A stretch of 64,000 nt of DNA from Alicyclobacillus sacchari (GCF_004366795.1 NZ_SORF01000008.1:1-64000), one strand, 5' to 3'. Counted from the stretch's first letter, positions 45,921 through 55,914 are shown. Numbers and translations: made by a program. Notes: generated from the letters alone by a model not told the origin.

Positions 45921-46070
45921 AGCCTAATGGCCGGAAAGAGGAATGGTCAGATTCGGGTTTCGAGTGGCACTCTTACATTGTATACTTGGTATACTTGAAA
46001 CAAGCAACTCTCCGCAATACATAAGGCAACAAACAAACCACAAGATTGGTATGCGAGGAGAAGTACACCT

Positions 46071-46937
46071 TTGAAGCCGCTATCGGAACGATTTCTAACC
46101 ATCGATGCAACTTGGTCCTCCTATGCACATCAGGATCAGTTAGATAACCGCTGGCTTCTGGCTCAAACGTTACACACAGCGGCCACCCGTCGAGCCTTTC
46201 TTCCTGCTCTGGGTATCAAAGACAACATGACGGTGCTTGATTTAGGCACTGGGTTTGGTGCACTGGCGTTCGAGATCGCTGCATCTTGGGGTGTTACCAT
46301 GTACGCGGTCGATCGTGACGAAGCGGCAATAAGCTCAGCGGAGAGCATGCTAGCTGAAATCGCAGGTGCGCAAGGAATACATCCGCAATCAAGTATAATC
46401 TTTCACATTGGCGACGTGTACCAACTCGCTTACGAAGACAACTCGTTTGACTACGTCGTCAGTCGTTTTGTATTTCAACATCTGTCCAGCCCCCAGCTTG
46501 CTATGCAAGAAATTAGACGGATCCTAAAACCAGGGGGTATCGTCTGTATCATCGATATTGACGACAGGTTATCGTTGTCATATCCGGAACCGTCACTAGC
46601 GTTTGTCCGACTCAGAGAAGCATTTTGTCAATTGCAGAATTTGAATGGAGGAGATCGCTACATCGGTCGTAAAATTCCGTTAATGATGCACGAGTGCGGA
46701 CTCGACGTTATAAGGACGCTCGTACTCCCTCAGGCTCAATTTTCCCATGTTTCTTCCGACGGTTTGGCTACTAGATTAGCAATTCAGCAGTTTCTTGAAC
46801 ACCAAGAAGCTATCATTGAACACGGGTTGCTAACCGCAGACGAGTTTGAAAATTATATAGGGTCATTGCAAACGTCATCCGCTAGTTGGGTTTATTCCGT
46901 CAATGAAGAACTGATTACAATCGGACGGCACCGATGA
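46071..46937 (+). CDS. Class I SAM-dependent methyltransferase
   Basis: A 288-residue methyltransferase; TTG 46071 lies ten bases after GAGGAG. The Rossmann fold shows motif I VLDLGTGFGALAFEIA, motif II Asp in YAVDRDEAAI, and motif post-I with DNSFDYVVSRFVFQHL and LKPGGIVCIIDID, as in UbiE/Methyltransf_11 enzymes. The C-terminal part is unassigned. It opens an AT-rich rightward set of sugar-modifying genes and may methylate a glycan or its amino acid carrier. Target unknown. Confidence 0.85.
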   Translation: MKPLSERFLTIDATWSSYAHQDQLDNRWLLAQTLHTAATRRAFLPALGIKDNMTVLDLGTGFGALAFEIAASWGVTMYAVDRDEAAISSAESMLAEIAGAQGIHPQSSIIFHIGDVYQLAYEDNSFDYVVSRFVFQHLSSPQLAMQEIRRILKPGGIVCIIDIDDRLSLSYPEPSLAFVRLREAFCQLQNLNGGDRYIGRKIPLMMHECGLDVIRTLVLPQAQFSHVSSDGLATRLAIQQFLEHQEAIIEHGLLTADEFENYIGSLQTSSASWVYSVNEELITIGRHR

Positions 46938-47086
46938 TATCCACCCGACGTCTAAAACATCCATATTACCACTTTTTATCATCGTGAGAATATGAAGCAA
47001 AAGAAATGAGACCGCCGAGCTGAGGACTTGACCAACAATCGATGTGTTCTCTAGCAATCGCCTATGAATGGAGGTAGCTGTAGATC

Positions 47087-47893
47087 ATGAATTCTGTATA
47101 TGTCGGAAATGGAAAAGTACTGTCGTCTACCGTATGGGGCGGGCGACTGCTAGCACCTGGGTTTGACCTATCCATTATGCCGGTTCTTGCCACTCATGGC
47201 GTTTTCGAAGTACAACTTACAAAATACCTGATTGACACTGTTAAGCCTGGTAATGTCGTCTTTGACATAGGTGCAAATATTGGATATTTCACTGTTTTGA
47301 TGGGTTTGTTGGTCCAAAGGAACGGACGAGTTGTTGCTTATGAACCATCGCCAGCCATTTTTAACTTCCTTCAGGATAATATCTTCATCAATTACACGAA
47401 CGAACAAACCACCGTAGTGAATGCAGCAGTGCACGATCACGTCGGTACCATAGCACTGTTCCAAACTAGCAAATTTACAGGGAATTCATCCGTGTTCGAA
47501 CCCGATACACAATACTTTTCGTATTTTAGAAGCGATGAAGAAGTGACACGTATTTCAATTGCTTGCGAACCTCTAGACAAACATCTGCATTCGTTCGAGA
47601 AGATAGATCTGATAAAGATAGACGTTGAGGGCGCAGAACTTCATGTGTTCGAAGGCATGACAGATCTATTTCATGCCAAAAAGGTAGCACGGGTCGTTTT
47701 TGAGTTTAATAAGATGCGTATTGGTGAACAGTGGCATAGGCTATTAGATAAACTCTTATATTATCGAGATGCGTTCGAAGTTACTTTTTACACATTAAAT
47801 AATGAAGGTCAGCCCGTCATTTGTGACATAGTCGATTTACTACAAAGAAACAACATTGTGGAAAATATCGTCATGCTATTCCCAACCCCCTAA
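47087..47893 (+). CDS. FkbM-family methyltransferase
   Basis: A 268-residue SAM-dependent O-methyltransferase of the FkbM family, which methylates sugars and polyketides. ATG 47087 follows AATGGAGG. Motif I is VFDIGANIGYFTVLMG, followed by VVAYEPSPAIFNFLQDNI and the family signature KIDVEGAELHVFEGM. Codon use is more AT-rich than in the housekeeping genes nearby, as for the whole set. The next gene's frame begins close behind, so an operon is likely. Confidence 0.9.
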   Translation: MNSVYVGNGKVLSSTVWGGRLLAPGFDLSIMPVLATHGVFEVQLTKYLIDTVKPGNVVFDIGANIGYFTVLMGLLVQRNGRVVAYEPSPAIFNFLQDNIFINYTNEQTTVVNAAVHDHVGTIALFQTSKFTGNSSVFEPDTQYFSYFRSDEEVTRISIACEPLDKHLHSFEKIDLIKIDVEGAELHVFEGMTDLFHAKKVARVVFEFNKMRIGEQWHRLLDKLLYYRDAFEVTFYTLNNEGQPVICDIVDLLQRNNIVENIVMLFPTP

Positions 47894-47942
47894 TGTCTAC
47901 CGGGATTGTCTGTCCCTAAATAAAGGAAGGTTCATTGATCAT

Positions 47943-49049
47943 ATGCAGCCTCTAAACATCTTGCTGGATGGTCTTTTCACTAACGGGTCAGGTTTCGCTG
48001 AAGATAATTTGCGAATTTTATCCGCTCTTCGGAGCGGTCGGCACAAGGTGCAAATCCAAAATCGCCTTGCCGGGCATGCCCCCAATCCTGCACTCAGGCT
48101 GTTTGAGTCAGTACGTCTGGACACAAACGACATTTACATATGCAATCTGATGTGTGGCGCAGTTGAAGCAAGAGATGACTTCCGCATCAACATAGCACGT
48201 ACCACGTTCGAAACCGATCGCTTGCCTAAGGAATGGGTAACCCGATTAAATGCATTTGATGAAATTTGGGTTCCAAGCAGTTTTAATGCAGATGTTTTCA
48301 GCAGTGCAGGCGTCGTGTCGCCAATTTACGTCATACCCGAAACGATAGACTTTCAAATTTTTGACCCGAAAGGCGACGCGTGGCCGCTTCCGACCCACAA
48401 CCAGTTTGTGTTCCTCTCCATTTTCGACTGGCAGGCTCGTAAAGGTTTCCGCGAGCTTTTGCAGGCTTACATGGAAGAATTCACGGTAAAAGATAACGTG
48501 GTACTCGTAGTCAAGACGTACGATTTAACAGGGAACCGGGATCCGGTAGGCGAATTGGCAAAATGCATGGAGTTGTTTTCCAAACACGACTCACCTCCAG
48601 TGTATGTCTTGAGTCGCCACTTACCAATTCATGAAGTTGCAGCGTTATATCGAGCTGCAGACGCTTTTGTCCTTCCAACGCATGGAGAAGGATGGGGCCG
48701 GCCACTCTTTGAAGCCATGGCGATGCAATTGCCTACAATTGCAACTGACTGGGGGGGTCAAAAGGACTTCATGAATGAGACAAACTCTTATCTAATCTCA
48801 TATGAGCTTGGACCTGCAGAAAGCGAGTACTCAGTGTTTGATGGACATTCATGGGCTCATCCGTCCATTCCCAACCTTAAACAACGTTTACGTCAAATCT
48901 ATGAATTTCCATCCGAAGCTAAGATACGCGGCCAAATAGCTCGAGAAGATTTACTGGTACATTTCAATGAATCAGTGATTCAAGCCAAGGTCGATGAACG
49001 ATTACAAGCACTAAGTATCCGTATTGCAAATGAGGTGTCTAAGAAATGA
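47943..49049 (+). CDS. Family 4-type glycosyltransferase
   Basis: A 368-residue GT-B glycosyltransferase. ATG 47943 is preferred, with AAGGAAGG 12 bases upstream; an earlier frame overlaps the FkbM gene. The N-terminal domain starts LNILLDGLFTNGSGFAEDN, an opening typical of such enzymes. The C-terminal donor domain has the linker VFLSIFDWQARKGFRELL, VYVLSRHLPIHEVAALYRAADAFV in pieces, and the GT4 acidic motif HGEGWGRPLFEAMAM. Its stop overlaps the next start as ATGA. Sugar donor unknown. Confidence 0.88.
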   Translation: MQPLNILLDGLFTNGSGFAEDNLRILSALRSGRHKVQIQNRLAGHAPNPALRLFESVRLDTNDIYICNLMCGAVEARDDFRINIARTTFETDRLPKEWVTRLNAFDEIWVPSSFNADVFSSAGVVSPIYVIPETIDFQIFDPKGDAWPLPTHNQFVFLSIFDWQARKGFRELLQAYMEEFTVKDNVVLVVKTYDLTGNRDPVGELAKCMELFSKHDSPPVYVLSRHLPIHEVAALYRAADAFVLPTHGEGWGRPLFEAMAMQLPTIATDWGGQKDFMNETNSYLISYELGPAESEYSVFDGHSWAHPSIPNLKQRLRQIYEFPSEAKIRGQIAREDLLVHFNESVIQAKVDERLQALSIRIANEVSKK

Positions 49050-50761
49050 TTCTACCGAAAATCGAGTGGGAAGGTCCACAATTGGTGAATAGTAGCTTGG
49101 GGCTCGTCAATCGGCACTTGTGCCGCGAGTTGCTTCGGCATGGGGCACAACTCAAGGTTACCCCCACAGAAAAGGATACAATACCAGACTATTGGTTCTC
49201 TGATGCAAATATCATCCGTGATTGCTACAACGCCAACATTGGAATGCCCTTTATTCATATTCGACAGCAATGGCCTCCAAGCCTGCGTTCCTCGGAGGCA
49301 CCGTTAAATATTTTGTTCCAGCCTTGGGAGTATGGACCGATCCCTGAAAAATGGATACCTTTCATTCAAACATCCGTCGATGAAATCTGGGTGAACAGTG
49401 ATTACACCAAGCAGGGCTACGTTAAGTCCGGCATCAACGAGGACAAAGTCTTTACCTTCCCACTTGGTGTCGATACAACCGTATATCGAGTGAACGGGCC
49501 GCGCTACGCATTAAAAACTGCAAAATCATTTATATTTCTGTTTGTTGGCGGAACTATTTACCGCAAAGGTATAGACAAAGTGCTTGAAGCATACCGTAAA
49601 GCATTCAAACGCTCCGACGATGTATGCTTAGTGATCAAAGATTTTGGCCGAACGAGTTATTACGCGGGACAAACGTACCATGAACAAATTCTAGAGGCCA
49701 CGCTTGACCCAGCTTCTCCGGAAATACTTTATATAGATTGGGATTTAACACCTGCCGAAATGGGGGCTCTGTACCGAGCAAGCAATTGCCTTGTCCATCC
49801 ATATCGTGCCGAGGGATTTGGGTTGCCTATTCTTGAGGCTATGGCGTGCGGGGTACCGGCGATTATTCCTTGTATCGGCCCTGCCACAGAATTTACGACG
49901 GAAGAAAATAGCTACCGTGTGGAATCTACATTAAGCACGATATCTATGCCAACCGACATGCAACTCGTACTGCCAGCAGAAATCATTGATGTCGATGTTA
50001 ACCACCTGATGGACACACTAATAGAGGCATTTACAAACCGAACACGCCACTCCGTGATGTGCGAGAAAGCTGTGCAACATGCGCAGAAATACACATGGGA
50101 AGTGATTGGAGAGATTGTTGCAAAACGCATCCAAGCCTTACATGAAAGGCCCCTGAGCAAGACTATCATCCGTCAATCCATGGAAGAACAGGCTTTTCAT
50201 CTCTTACAGAATGTCAACCAACGAACCACTAATCATACTGCGACAAGTGCAACATATGCGGCAATCCTCTCTCACGGTTTGCATGAAAGTGACGTGATAT
50301 TGGATATAGGCCCAAAATCAGCGGACCTGTTGGAATTTCTACAAATGAAAGGGGGACGCGTCACTACGTTAGCCCTAGTTGGCCCCTATCCTCTAGAGAA
50401 TAAAATCCGCAGCCTACTGTCGGATGAGTGGTTAAACCATAAGATTTACGACGTGGTGTTCATGAGACACGTAATTGAGAAATTGCAACCCAGATCCGCT
50501 GTTGAACTACTTTTGCAACTTTACAAAGCACTGAGCTATCGTGGTCGAATTTTCATTGTAACACCAGATTGCGATAACACACAAATGATCACAAAGAAGT
50601 TTTGGACAAATCCATTTAATATACGTCCCTATTCCATGGAACTATTACAATTGCTACTTTCCGAGGTTGGATTCCGTACAATAACCGGAGGTAAAATGCC
50701 TGGAGGGGATGATGCACTGATATTTGCCTCACGTCTCGCTAATGACAATCCATTTGTATAA
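49046..50761 (+). CDS. Glycosyltransferase-methyltransferase fusion
   Basis: A 571-residue two-domain protein starting at an ATGA overlap with the previous gene. Residues 1-370 are a GT4-type glycosyltransferase: LFVGGTIYRKGIDKVLEAY, LYRASNCLVHPYRAEGFGLP and ILEAMACGVPAII carry the donor-site motifs. Residues about 385-571 are a degenerate class I methyltransferase: VILDIGPKSADLLEF as motif I, YDVVFMRHVIEKLQP, and a final strand VGFRTITGG. Motif I lacks the usual GxGxG, so methylation is uncertain. The fusion would let one protein add and methylate a sugar. Confidence 0.82.
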   Translation: MILPKIEWEGPQLVNSSLGLVNRHLCRELLRHGAQLKVTPTEKDTIPDYWFSDANIIRDCYNANIGMPFIHIRQQWPPSLRSSEAPLNILFQPWEYGPIPEKWIPFIQTSVDEIWVNSDYTKQGYVKSGINEDKVFTFPLGVDTTVYRVNGPRYALKTAKSFIFLFVGGTIYRKGIDKVLEAYRKAFKRSDDVCLVIKDFGRTSYYAGQTYHEQILEATLDPASPEILYIDWDLTPAEMGALYRASNCLVHPYRAEGFGLPILEAMACGVPAIIPCIGPATEFTTEENSYRVESTLSTISMPTDMQLVLPAEIIDVDVNHLMDTLIEAFTNRTRHSVMCEKAVQHAQKYTWEVIGEIVAKRIQALHERPLSKTIIRQSMEEQAFHLLQNVNQRTTNHTATSATYAAILSHGLHESDVILDIGPKSADLLEFLQMKGGRVTTLALVGPYPLENKIRSLLSDEWLNHKIYDVVFMRHVIEKLQPRSAVELLLQLYKALSYRGRIFIVTPDCDNTQMITKKFWTNPFNIRPYSMELLQLLLSEVGFRTITGGKMPGGDDALIFASRLANDNPFV

Positions 50762-50772
50762 GAAGGCCGTTT

Positions 50773-50818
50773 ACTCCCCCTCCTGTCATTTGGTCTCGTG
50801 TAAGTGACAGGAGGGTAG
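50773..50818. terminator. Terminator between convergent glycan genes
   Basis: ACTCCCCCTCCTGTCA pairs with TGACAGGAGGGTAGT around a 16-base loop (one bulge), between the stops of the fusion gene and the leftward glycosyltransferase. Confidence 0.7.
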
Positions 50819-50836
50819 TATTTCACCGAAAAACAG

Positions 50837-53107
50837 TCAAAGTCGTTTCCAAGTTTCCGTCCATGACTCCCAGAATTCCTTCATATTCTGATACTGCTCT
50901 GCAATGAGGCTTGGCTGCAAAAACCATTTTACCAACATGCTATAGTAAAACGCGTATGATGCGTCCGCCGCTTTTCCAGCCTCTGTCGAGGAATCTGTAC
51001 TGCTTCTGAGGAACGTAATAATATCTTGTACATATTGAATGTATTTACGAGCCTCCATAATCTCTCCTTGCTCATTGAGAATACGGATTTGTTCCACACA
51101 CTCAACTGCGCGTTCGTGAAGTTTCACAAGCTTAACCTGCAAAGGCATGGTCAATGCAGACGACTGATATGCACGATGTGGATTCATGCCTTCATCCCCT
51201 TCGTTCCATTGCAACAACTCATCTATCTGTTTGACACGGCGCTGACGAACGTCCAATTCGCTTGCAATTCGTTTGAGCAGTTCTGATGACGAGAAAATCA
51301 TCCCCCCCTGCTCGACAACATGGCGTGCAAGCTCCACATTCCCGTGAGCCAACGCAATGTCAGCTTCGATCACAACACGACGAACACTGGGTGGATATTG
51401 CATCGCTTTCTCTAGCCAGGATATGCTTTCCCTCATATCGCCACGTCGGAAAGCGCGGTTTGCCCGAAATTCGCACTCCCACCCGTTCTCTCCAACCCAC
51501 TCCACCTCAACGAGTACATCACGCAAGGGGCTGGCAAGAATCGTTGGGAGTACCGTATGCTTATCCGTAGCTCTCGGCAACCACGCAGTTAATAACTTCG
51601 TAGCATGCAAAAGCATGAGTTCCATCAAGACATCTGCAATCTGAACCTCGGTATGTCCGTCTGAAATCCACTCGAGAATCATTTGACCGCGCGAATCGGC
51701 ATCCACTAACCATTCTTGAGCTGCTTGTATATCACCGTGTTCCAGATAATATAAACCCAATAATATCTGGATCTCAGCACACGGATTCGATTTCGTATAC
51801 ACATCCATAGATTGCTCGGATGCCCTCAACGCCTCGATCCAATGCAACCGTTCGATCAGCGTGTCTGTCAGGGGACCACGTGAAATTTCTGAAATCCAAC
51901 GCTGCCAATCCTTCCCCCCCCGAACGGCACACGCCTGGACAAAATACGCGAAGCAGAGCGGATCTTGCTTACATACATTGTATAACTGAGCACGAATCGA
52001 CGCATGCTCCAGTGGCAAAAGATTTGCCAGAAACCACACGATATTTTCCTGACGAGTGTTCTCCCGAAAACTCGTCAAATACCATTCAGCAGCACAAGCT
52101 GTGTCACCTAAGAGCAGCCATGCTCTCCCCAATTCCGCAGCCGCAAGAAAACTGCCGAGCCCGGGGACCGTATCGATTAAGGGATCTTTCACGTCTCCTA
52201 ATTGTCGACACTGAAGCAGTAGAGGGATGGCATCCGCGACGCGGCCGACCTGAATGAGCGCGTGCGCATGATCCATGCGGATATCAGGGAGATATGGGAA
52301 GATATTTTCACCCCGCTCCGCATACTTGATAGCCTCCGCCGTTTCACCCGTCATCGAAAGAGCCACAACCAACATTCTCAAAAGTCTCGCAAGCAGGTGG
52401 GTAGCGTGGTTGGGATTTTTTTGAAACACTTCAAACCCATGTTTACCAAGCTTCACAACCTCGTCATACCTCTGTACTCGCATGTACTCTGCCATCATGT
52501 TGGAGATGTGAAACAAGCTATCCGGATCTTTGTCCAGTTCTCTTTGCAAGAGTTCCATGTTCCGCGCCGGCTTTGCTTTGTACACAACAAACTCATACAG
52601 GTACCCTAAGTGGTGAATCCGCAGATTGAGTGTCTCGATGCGACCTCCACTGTCTATCACGGCAGGCAACACTTGTTCGTGAATAGAACCTGAATAACGA
52701 TAGCCATTCTTAAAAACCCGGAGTACCTGAACAGGAGAGGAAGTCTGATACCTCGCCGAAGTCCCCGTGTAATTCACGACGCCAACCAAATAACCATCGG
52801 CCCTCGATTCCAGAAGTTTCGACCGAATATGGCGCTTGTCCATGGGATCCAAAAACTCGTCAGCATCAATCACCAGTACATACTCACCTGATGCGCGCTC
52901 AAGCGCAGCATTGCGAGCCGTGGCGAAGTCACCATCCCACTCATGAAAGTATACCTTTGCCCCATGATCTCGTGCGATATCGACCGTTTTATCTTTGGAA
53001 CCTGTATCCACCACGATAATCTCGTCAACAACACCTGTAAGTGACTCTAGACATCTTGATAAAGTGAATTCCTCATCTTTCGTGATCAGACACGCTGAAA
53101 GTAACAT
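50837..53107 (-). CDS. GT2-type glycosyltransferase with long TPR region
   Basis: A 756-residue protein; TAGGAG precedes ATG 53107. Residues 1-200 are a GT-A family-2 transferase: LSACLITKDEEFTLSRCLESL, IVVDTGSKDKT, HEWDGDFATARNAAL and the metal-binding acidic motif VLVIDADEFLD. The remaining 550 residues are helical, TPR-like repeats (for example LARLLRMLVVALSMTGETAEAIKYAERG in part). GT2-TPR proteins near hag commonly glycosylate flagellin in Firmicutes, and fliD, hag and flgKL follow within 2 kb. It probably attaches the first sugar, by inference. Confidence 0.85.
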   Translation of the reverse strand: MLLSACLITKDEEFTLSRCLESLTGVVDEIIVVDTGSKDKTVDIARDHGAKVYFHEWDGDFATARNAALERASGEYVLVIDADEFLDPMDKRHIRSKLLESRADGYLVGVVNYTGTSARYQTSSPVQVLRVFKNGYRYSGSIHEQVLPAVIDSGGRIETLNLRIHHLGYLYEFVVYKAKPARNMELLQRELDKDPDSLFHISNMMAEYMRVQRYDEVVKLGKHGFEVFQKNPNHATHLLARLLRMLVVALSMTGETAEAIKYAERGENIFPYLPDIRMDHAHALIQVGRVADAIPLLLQCRQLGDVKDPLIDTVPGLGSFLAAAELGRAWLLLGDTACAAEWYLTSFRENTRQENIVWFLANLLPLEHASIRAQLYNVCKQDPLCFAYFVQACAVRGGKDWQRWISEISRGPLTDTLIERLHWIEALRASEQSMDVYTKSNPCAEIQILLGLYYLEHGDIQAAQEWLVDADSRGQMILEWISDGHTEVQIADVLMELMLLHATKLLTAWLPRATDKHTVLPTILASPLRDVLVEVEWVGENGWECEFRANRAFRRGDMRESISWLEKAMQYPPSVRRVVIEADIALAHGNVELARHVVEQGGMIFSSSELLKRIASELDVRQRRVKQIDELLQWNEGDEGMNPHRAYQSSALTMPLQVKLVKLHERAVECVEQIRILNEQGEIMEARKYIQYVQDIITFLRSSTDSSTEAGKAADASYAFYYSMLVKWFLQPSLIAEQYQNMKEFWESWTETWKRL

Positions 53108-53125
53108 CTCGGTCTCCTATCTTAT

Positions 53126-53464
53126 TTACACTTTGCTGCAAGCTTCCGACATAAACTGCGCCTTTGCGTAGGCCTTCATGGCGGGTGAAACTTCGAACAA
53201 CGCTAACAGCCCATCCGAAATTTCTTGGTGATACACCATTGCCAGCGTAAAGATTCGGTGTGTTTGTTCAAAGATCTCTTGTGCATTCCCATCGTTGTTG
53301 TTCTGAGCATCGACAGGTGACCACCCTGCAAGCAAATGACCTCGCGTCGTCATAACCGCCAGAGCTTCCTGCAACCTGCGCTCGCTCAATAACGTAATTG
53401 CCATTTGCCCCAACGCGCGAATTCTTTCCGGAATTGCATCCTCGGACTGATTGGAATGCAGCAT
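53126..53464 (-). CDS. Small FliT-like helical protein downstream of fliD
   Basis: A 112-residue helical protein. Its ATG overlaps the fliD stop as TAATG, so it is translationally coupled to FliD. Position and size match FliT-type export chaperones that follow fliD-fliS in Bacilli, but sequence similarity is not evident to me. Helices include IRALGQMAITLLSERRLQEALAVM and FEQTHRIFTLAMVYHQEI. It could be a FliD/FliC chaperone. No fliS is found next to it. Confidence 0.6.
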   Translation of the reverse strand: MLHSNQSEDAIPERIRALGQMAITLLSERRLQEALAVMTTRGHLLAGWSPVDAQNNNDGNAQEIFEQTHRIFTLAMVYHQEISDGLLALFEVSPAMKAYAKAQFMSEACSKV

Positions 53465-55014
53465 TACAGTATGCCACCCGATGAAGACGACGCCGAAGTT
53501 CCAAACATCGCCGAAATTTGTTTCATCTGCGCCTGCGCCTGTTCCATAACAGAATTCAATTGATTCAACTGATTCGTGTAGTTATTGACTTGATTCGTAA
53601 TCTGTTGTTGAACAAGCTTTAGGTAATTCTGAATGCTCGTCTGTTGCGCTGAAATGGCATTCAACTCACCCTCAATGGGGCTTGTGCCCGTGCCACTCGA
53701 ATTTCCCAGCAATAGATTGTTCATCAGGTTATAAGCATTGCCGAGCACGCCAGACTGGGGGATTGCCGTAGTCGCTGTCGTGGAAACCACGCCAAAAAGC
53801 TGCTGCACTGCGCTTGGGTTCGACGATAGCGCAGATTCGAACATGCTTTGCCCATCGGGCAACGTTCCTGCTGCACTAGAAAAACCAGATGCGGACTGAA
53901 ACTCTAAATGTCCATTGGAGGGATCAATTACAATACCAATTGACGCCAATGAATTAATTGCTGAGCTAGAAGTCGTTATGGACGCGCTCACAGCTGCGGG
54001 CAACTGGCGCAATAAGTCCATGGCAAGCGGATCTCCAAATAAAGGACCAGCGGTTCCTTGTGCCGATGAACTTCCTGTAGACGGTGGAGAATACGCGGTG
54101 TCTTGGTTAATGGTGTCCATCAGCGTGTTATACGCTGACATCCAAGTCTGGACAGCCTTCTCTGCTTCGCTTGTGTCGGTAGAGAGGGTCAGGGTTCCAG
54201 CGCTCACCATCGTCTGCGACACCTGAATGGTTACATTCGGAATATAATTTTGAAACGTGTTGGTTGACGACGTCATGGCCTGCCCATCAAGTGTAATCTG
54301 CGCATCGGTCCCATTCGTTGTAGAAAACTGCATTTGCCCTGTCCCTGAACCAATTAAGCTACCGCTTATAGAGAAGTTGTTTGTAGTCCCTGTATTGACG
54401 GACGAGAGTGACAAAAAGTACTGATTTTGTCCGTTCGTTAACACAGAGGCCTGTACTCCTGTAGCCGATGTCTGTTGATTGATGGCCGCTGCAATATCGT
54501 TCAATGATTCACCTGCCGACACACTAATCGTGGCCGTCTTACTGCTGTCGACAGTGTTTGTTAGGACAATGGTGCCCGAAGTAAGGTTTGAACTGCCGTC
54601 AGCACTCGTCTGAAACTGCGACGGAGAGTTCTGAATTGATGTTTGACTGGTGGCTAAGGAGGTTACTTGCAAAGAATACATAGCTGGTTGCGCGCTGGGC
54701 TGAACGGTAACTGTGAACGCACTTGGGTCACTCGACGTTCCTGTGACTGTGCTCCAACTTTGCAAGCTCGATAGCGTTTCCGTGGCTTGCTCGAATGTCT
54801 GCAAAGCCGTTTGCAGCCCTGTTAGTGCGGTTTGTTGTGAGCTCAATTGAGACAATTCGTTATTTGACGGTGTTTCCAACTGTTGAGTCAAAATTTGTTG
54901 TAAATCTTGGGCATATTGTGATACCGGTAAACCTGTACCACTCGGGTTTGACAGGGTATTCAACTGTTGAAGCAAGTTGGCCATGGAGCTTGAACCGGTT
55001 GATGAAATGGACAT
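53464..55014 (-). CDS. fliD: Flagellar filament cap protein FliD
   Basis: A 516-residue hook-associated protein 2 that caps the filament and guides flagellin folding. AAAGGTGG precedes ATG 55014. The N-terminal FliD_N region opens GLPVSQYAQDLQQILTQQLE with the Q/L/S coiled coil, and the C-terminal domain ends ITNQVNNYTNQLNQLNSVME typical of FliD. Composition is very Ser/Thr/Gln-rich, usual for secreted filament proteins. It is followed by a coupled small gene, then the GT2-TPR gene. Confidence 0.95.
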   Translation of the reverse strand: MSISSTGSSSMANLLQQLNTLSNPSGTGLPVSQYAQDLQQILTQQLETPSNNELSQLSSQQTALTGLQTALQTFEQATETLSSLQSWSTVTGTSSDPSAFTVTVQPSAQPAMYSLQVTSLATSQTSIQNSPSQFQTSADGSSNLTSGTIVLTNTVDSSKTATISVSAGESLNDIAAAINQQTSATGVQASVLTNGQNQYFLSLSSVNTGTTNNFSISGSLIGSGTGQMQFSTTNGTDAQITLDGQAMTSSTNTFQNYIPNVTIQVSQTMVSAGTLTLSTDTSEAEKAVQTWMSAYNTLMDTINQDTAYSPPSTGSSSAQGTAGPLFGDPLAMDLLRQLPAAVSASITTSSSAINSLASIGIVIDPSNGHLEFQSASGFSSAAGTLPDGQSMFESALSSNPSAVQQLFGVVSTTATTAIPQSGVLGNAYNLMNNLLLGNSSGTGTSPIEGELNAISAQQTSIQNYLKLVQQQITNQVNNYTNQLNQLNSVMEQAQAQMKQISAMFGTSASSSSGGIL

Positions 55015-55036
55015 CGGTATACCACCTTTCGAAAAT

Positions 55037-55066
55037 TCCTCGGCCGACGCATCCGCCGACCGAGGA
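55037..55066 (-). terminator. Terminator of hag
   Basis: TCCTCGGTCGGC pairs with GTCGGCCGAGGA (12 bp, mostly perfect), followed by ATTTTC on the minus strand; it lies between hag and fliD. Confidence 0.8.
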
Positions 55067-55077
55067 ACATGTCAATC

Positions 55078-55914
55078 TTATTGCAACAGCTTGAGGATTG
55101 CGTCCGGCTGTTGATCTGCTTGCGAAAGCATTGCCAAACCGACTTGTTGAAGCACTTGCTGCTGGCTGAACTGCGTGTACGCCTGCGCCATATCCGTGTT
55201 GGTGATGGTGGACTGAGCGTTCTGCAGGTTTTCTGCCGTGTTTTGCAGATTTGACACGGTGTAGTTCAGTTGGTCTTCCACAGCACCTACGTTTGCCTGG
55301 TAAGCGGACAAGCTCGTAATCGCATTTTGAATCGACGTGATGGCCTGCTGCGCGAGCGTTTGCGATGTGATGTTGATAGTTCCGCCAAGCAACGAGCCAA
55401 CAGCGACAGAAGCAATTGTAATATTCAACTGAGAATTGCCTGTGCCGTCGGTGTTAATCTGGAATGTAACACCTGAGGTTGCAAGGGAACCGTCAAGCAG
55501 AGTCATGGTATTAAATTTCGTCTGATTCGCGATGTTGTTGATCTGATTCTGAAGAGCGGTCATCTCTTGATTCAAGTTCGAGAGGTCTGTGCTGTTCTCC
55601 GTTCCGTTGGCCGCTTCTACAGCCAATGTGTTCATGGTCTGAAGAATGTTGTTGATCTGATTCATCGCTCCAGACGCGGTCTGCAACATGCTGATACCAT
55701 TTTGCGCATTTTGCACAGATTGGTTCAAAGCATTGACCTGTGCCGTCATCTGTTGAGCAATCGCATATCCTGCAGGATCGTCCGCGGCACTGTTGATCTT
55801 ATTGCCTGTCGACAACTGCGTATACGATGTGTTCAAGGCGTTGTTCACAGCGGACAGATTGGAAAGAATGCTGGACGCGGATGCATTGTTGTTCACACTG
55901 AAATCAAGAGCCAT
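55078..55914 (-). CDS. hag: Flagellin
   Basis: A 278-residue flagellin of the compact Bacillus type. GAGGAGG precedes ATG 55914. The N-terminal D0/D1 helices have ALNTSYTQLSTGNKINSAADDPAGYAIAQ, and the C-terminal D1/D0 ends STITNTDMAQAYTQFSQQQVL and a final ILKLLQ, as usual for export and polymerisation. The variable centre is short, about 100 residues and Ser/Thr/Asn-rich, offering O-glycosylation sites. It lies only 42 bases after flgL, without a clear sigma-D promoter between. Confidence 0.98.
   Translation of the reverse strand: MALDFSVNNNASASSILSNLSAVNNALNTSYTQLSTGNKINSAADDPAGYAIAQQMTAQVNALNQSVQNAQNGISMLQTASGAMNQINNILQTMNTLAVEAANGTENSTDLSNLNQEMTALQNQINNIANQTKFNTMTLLDGSLATSGVTFQINTDGTGNSQLNITIASVAVGSLLGGTINITSQTLAQQAITSIQNAITSLSAYQANVGAVEDQLNYTVSNLQNTAENLQNAQSTITNTDMAQAYTQFSQQQVLQQVGLAMLSQADQQPDAILKLLQ

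Noticed and set aside
45960-46000. Tandem TATACT elements before the methyltransferase gene as a promoter
   Set aside because: TATACT occurs twice but no matching -35 lies at proper spacing, so I did not annotate it.
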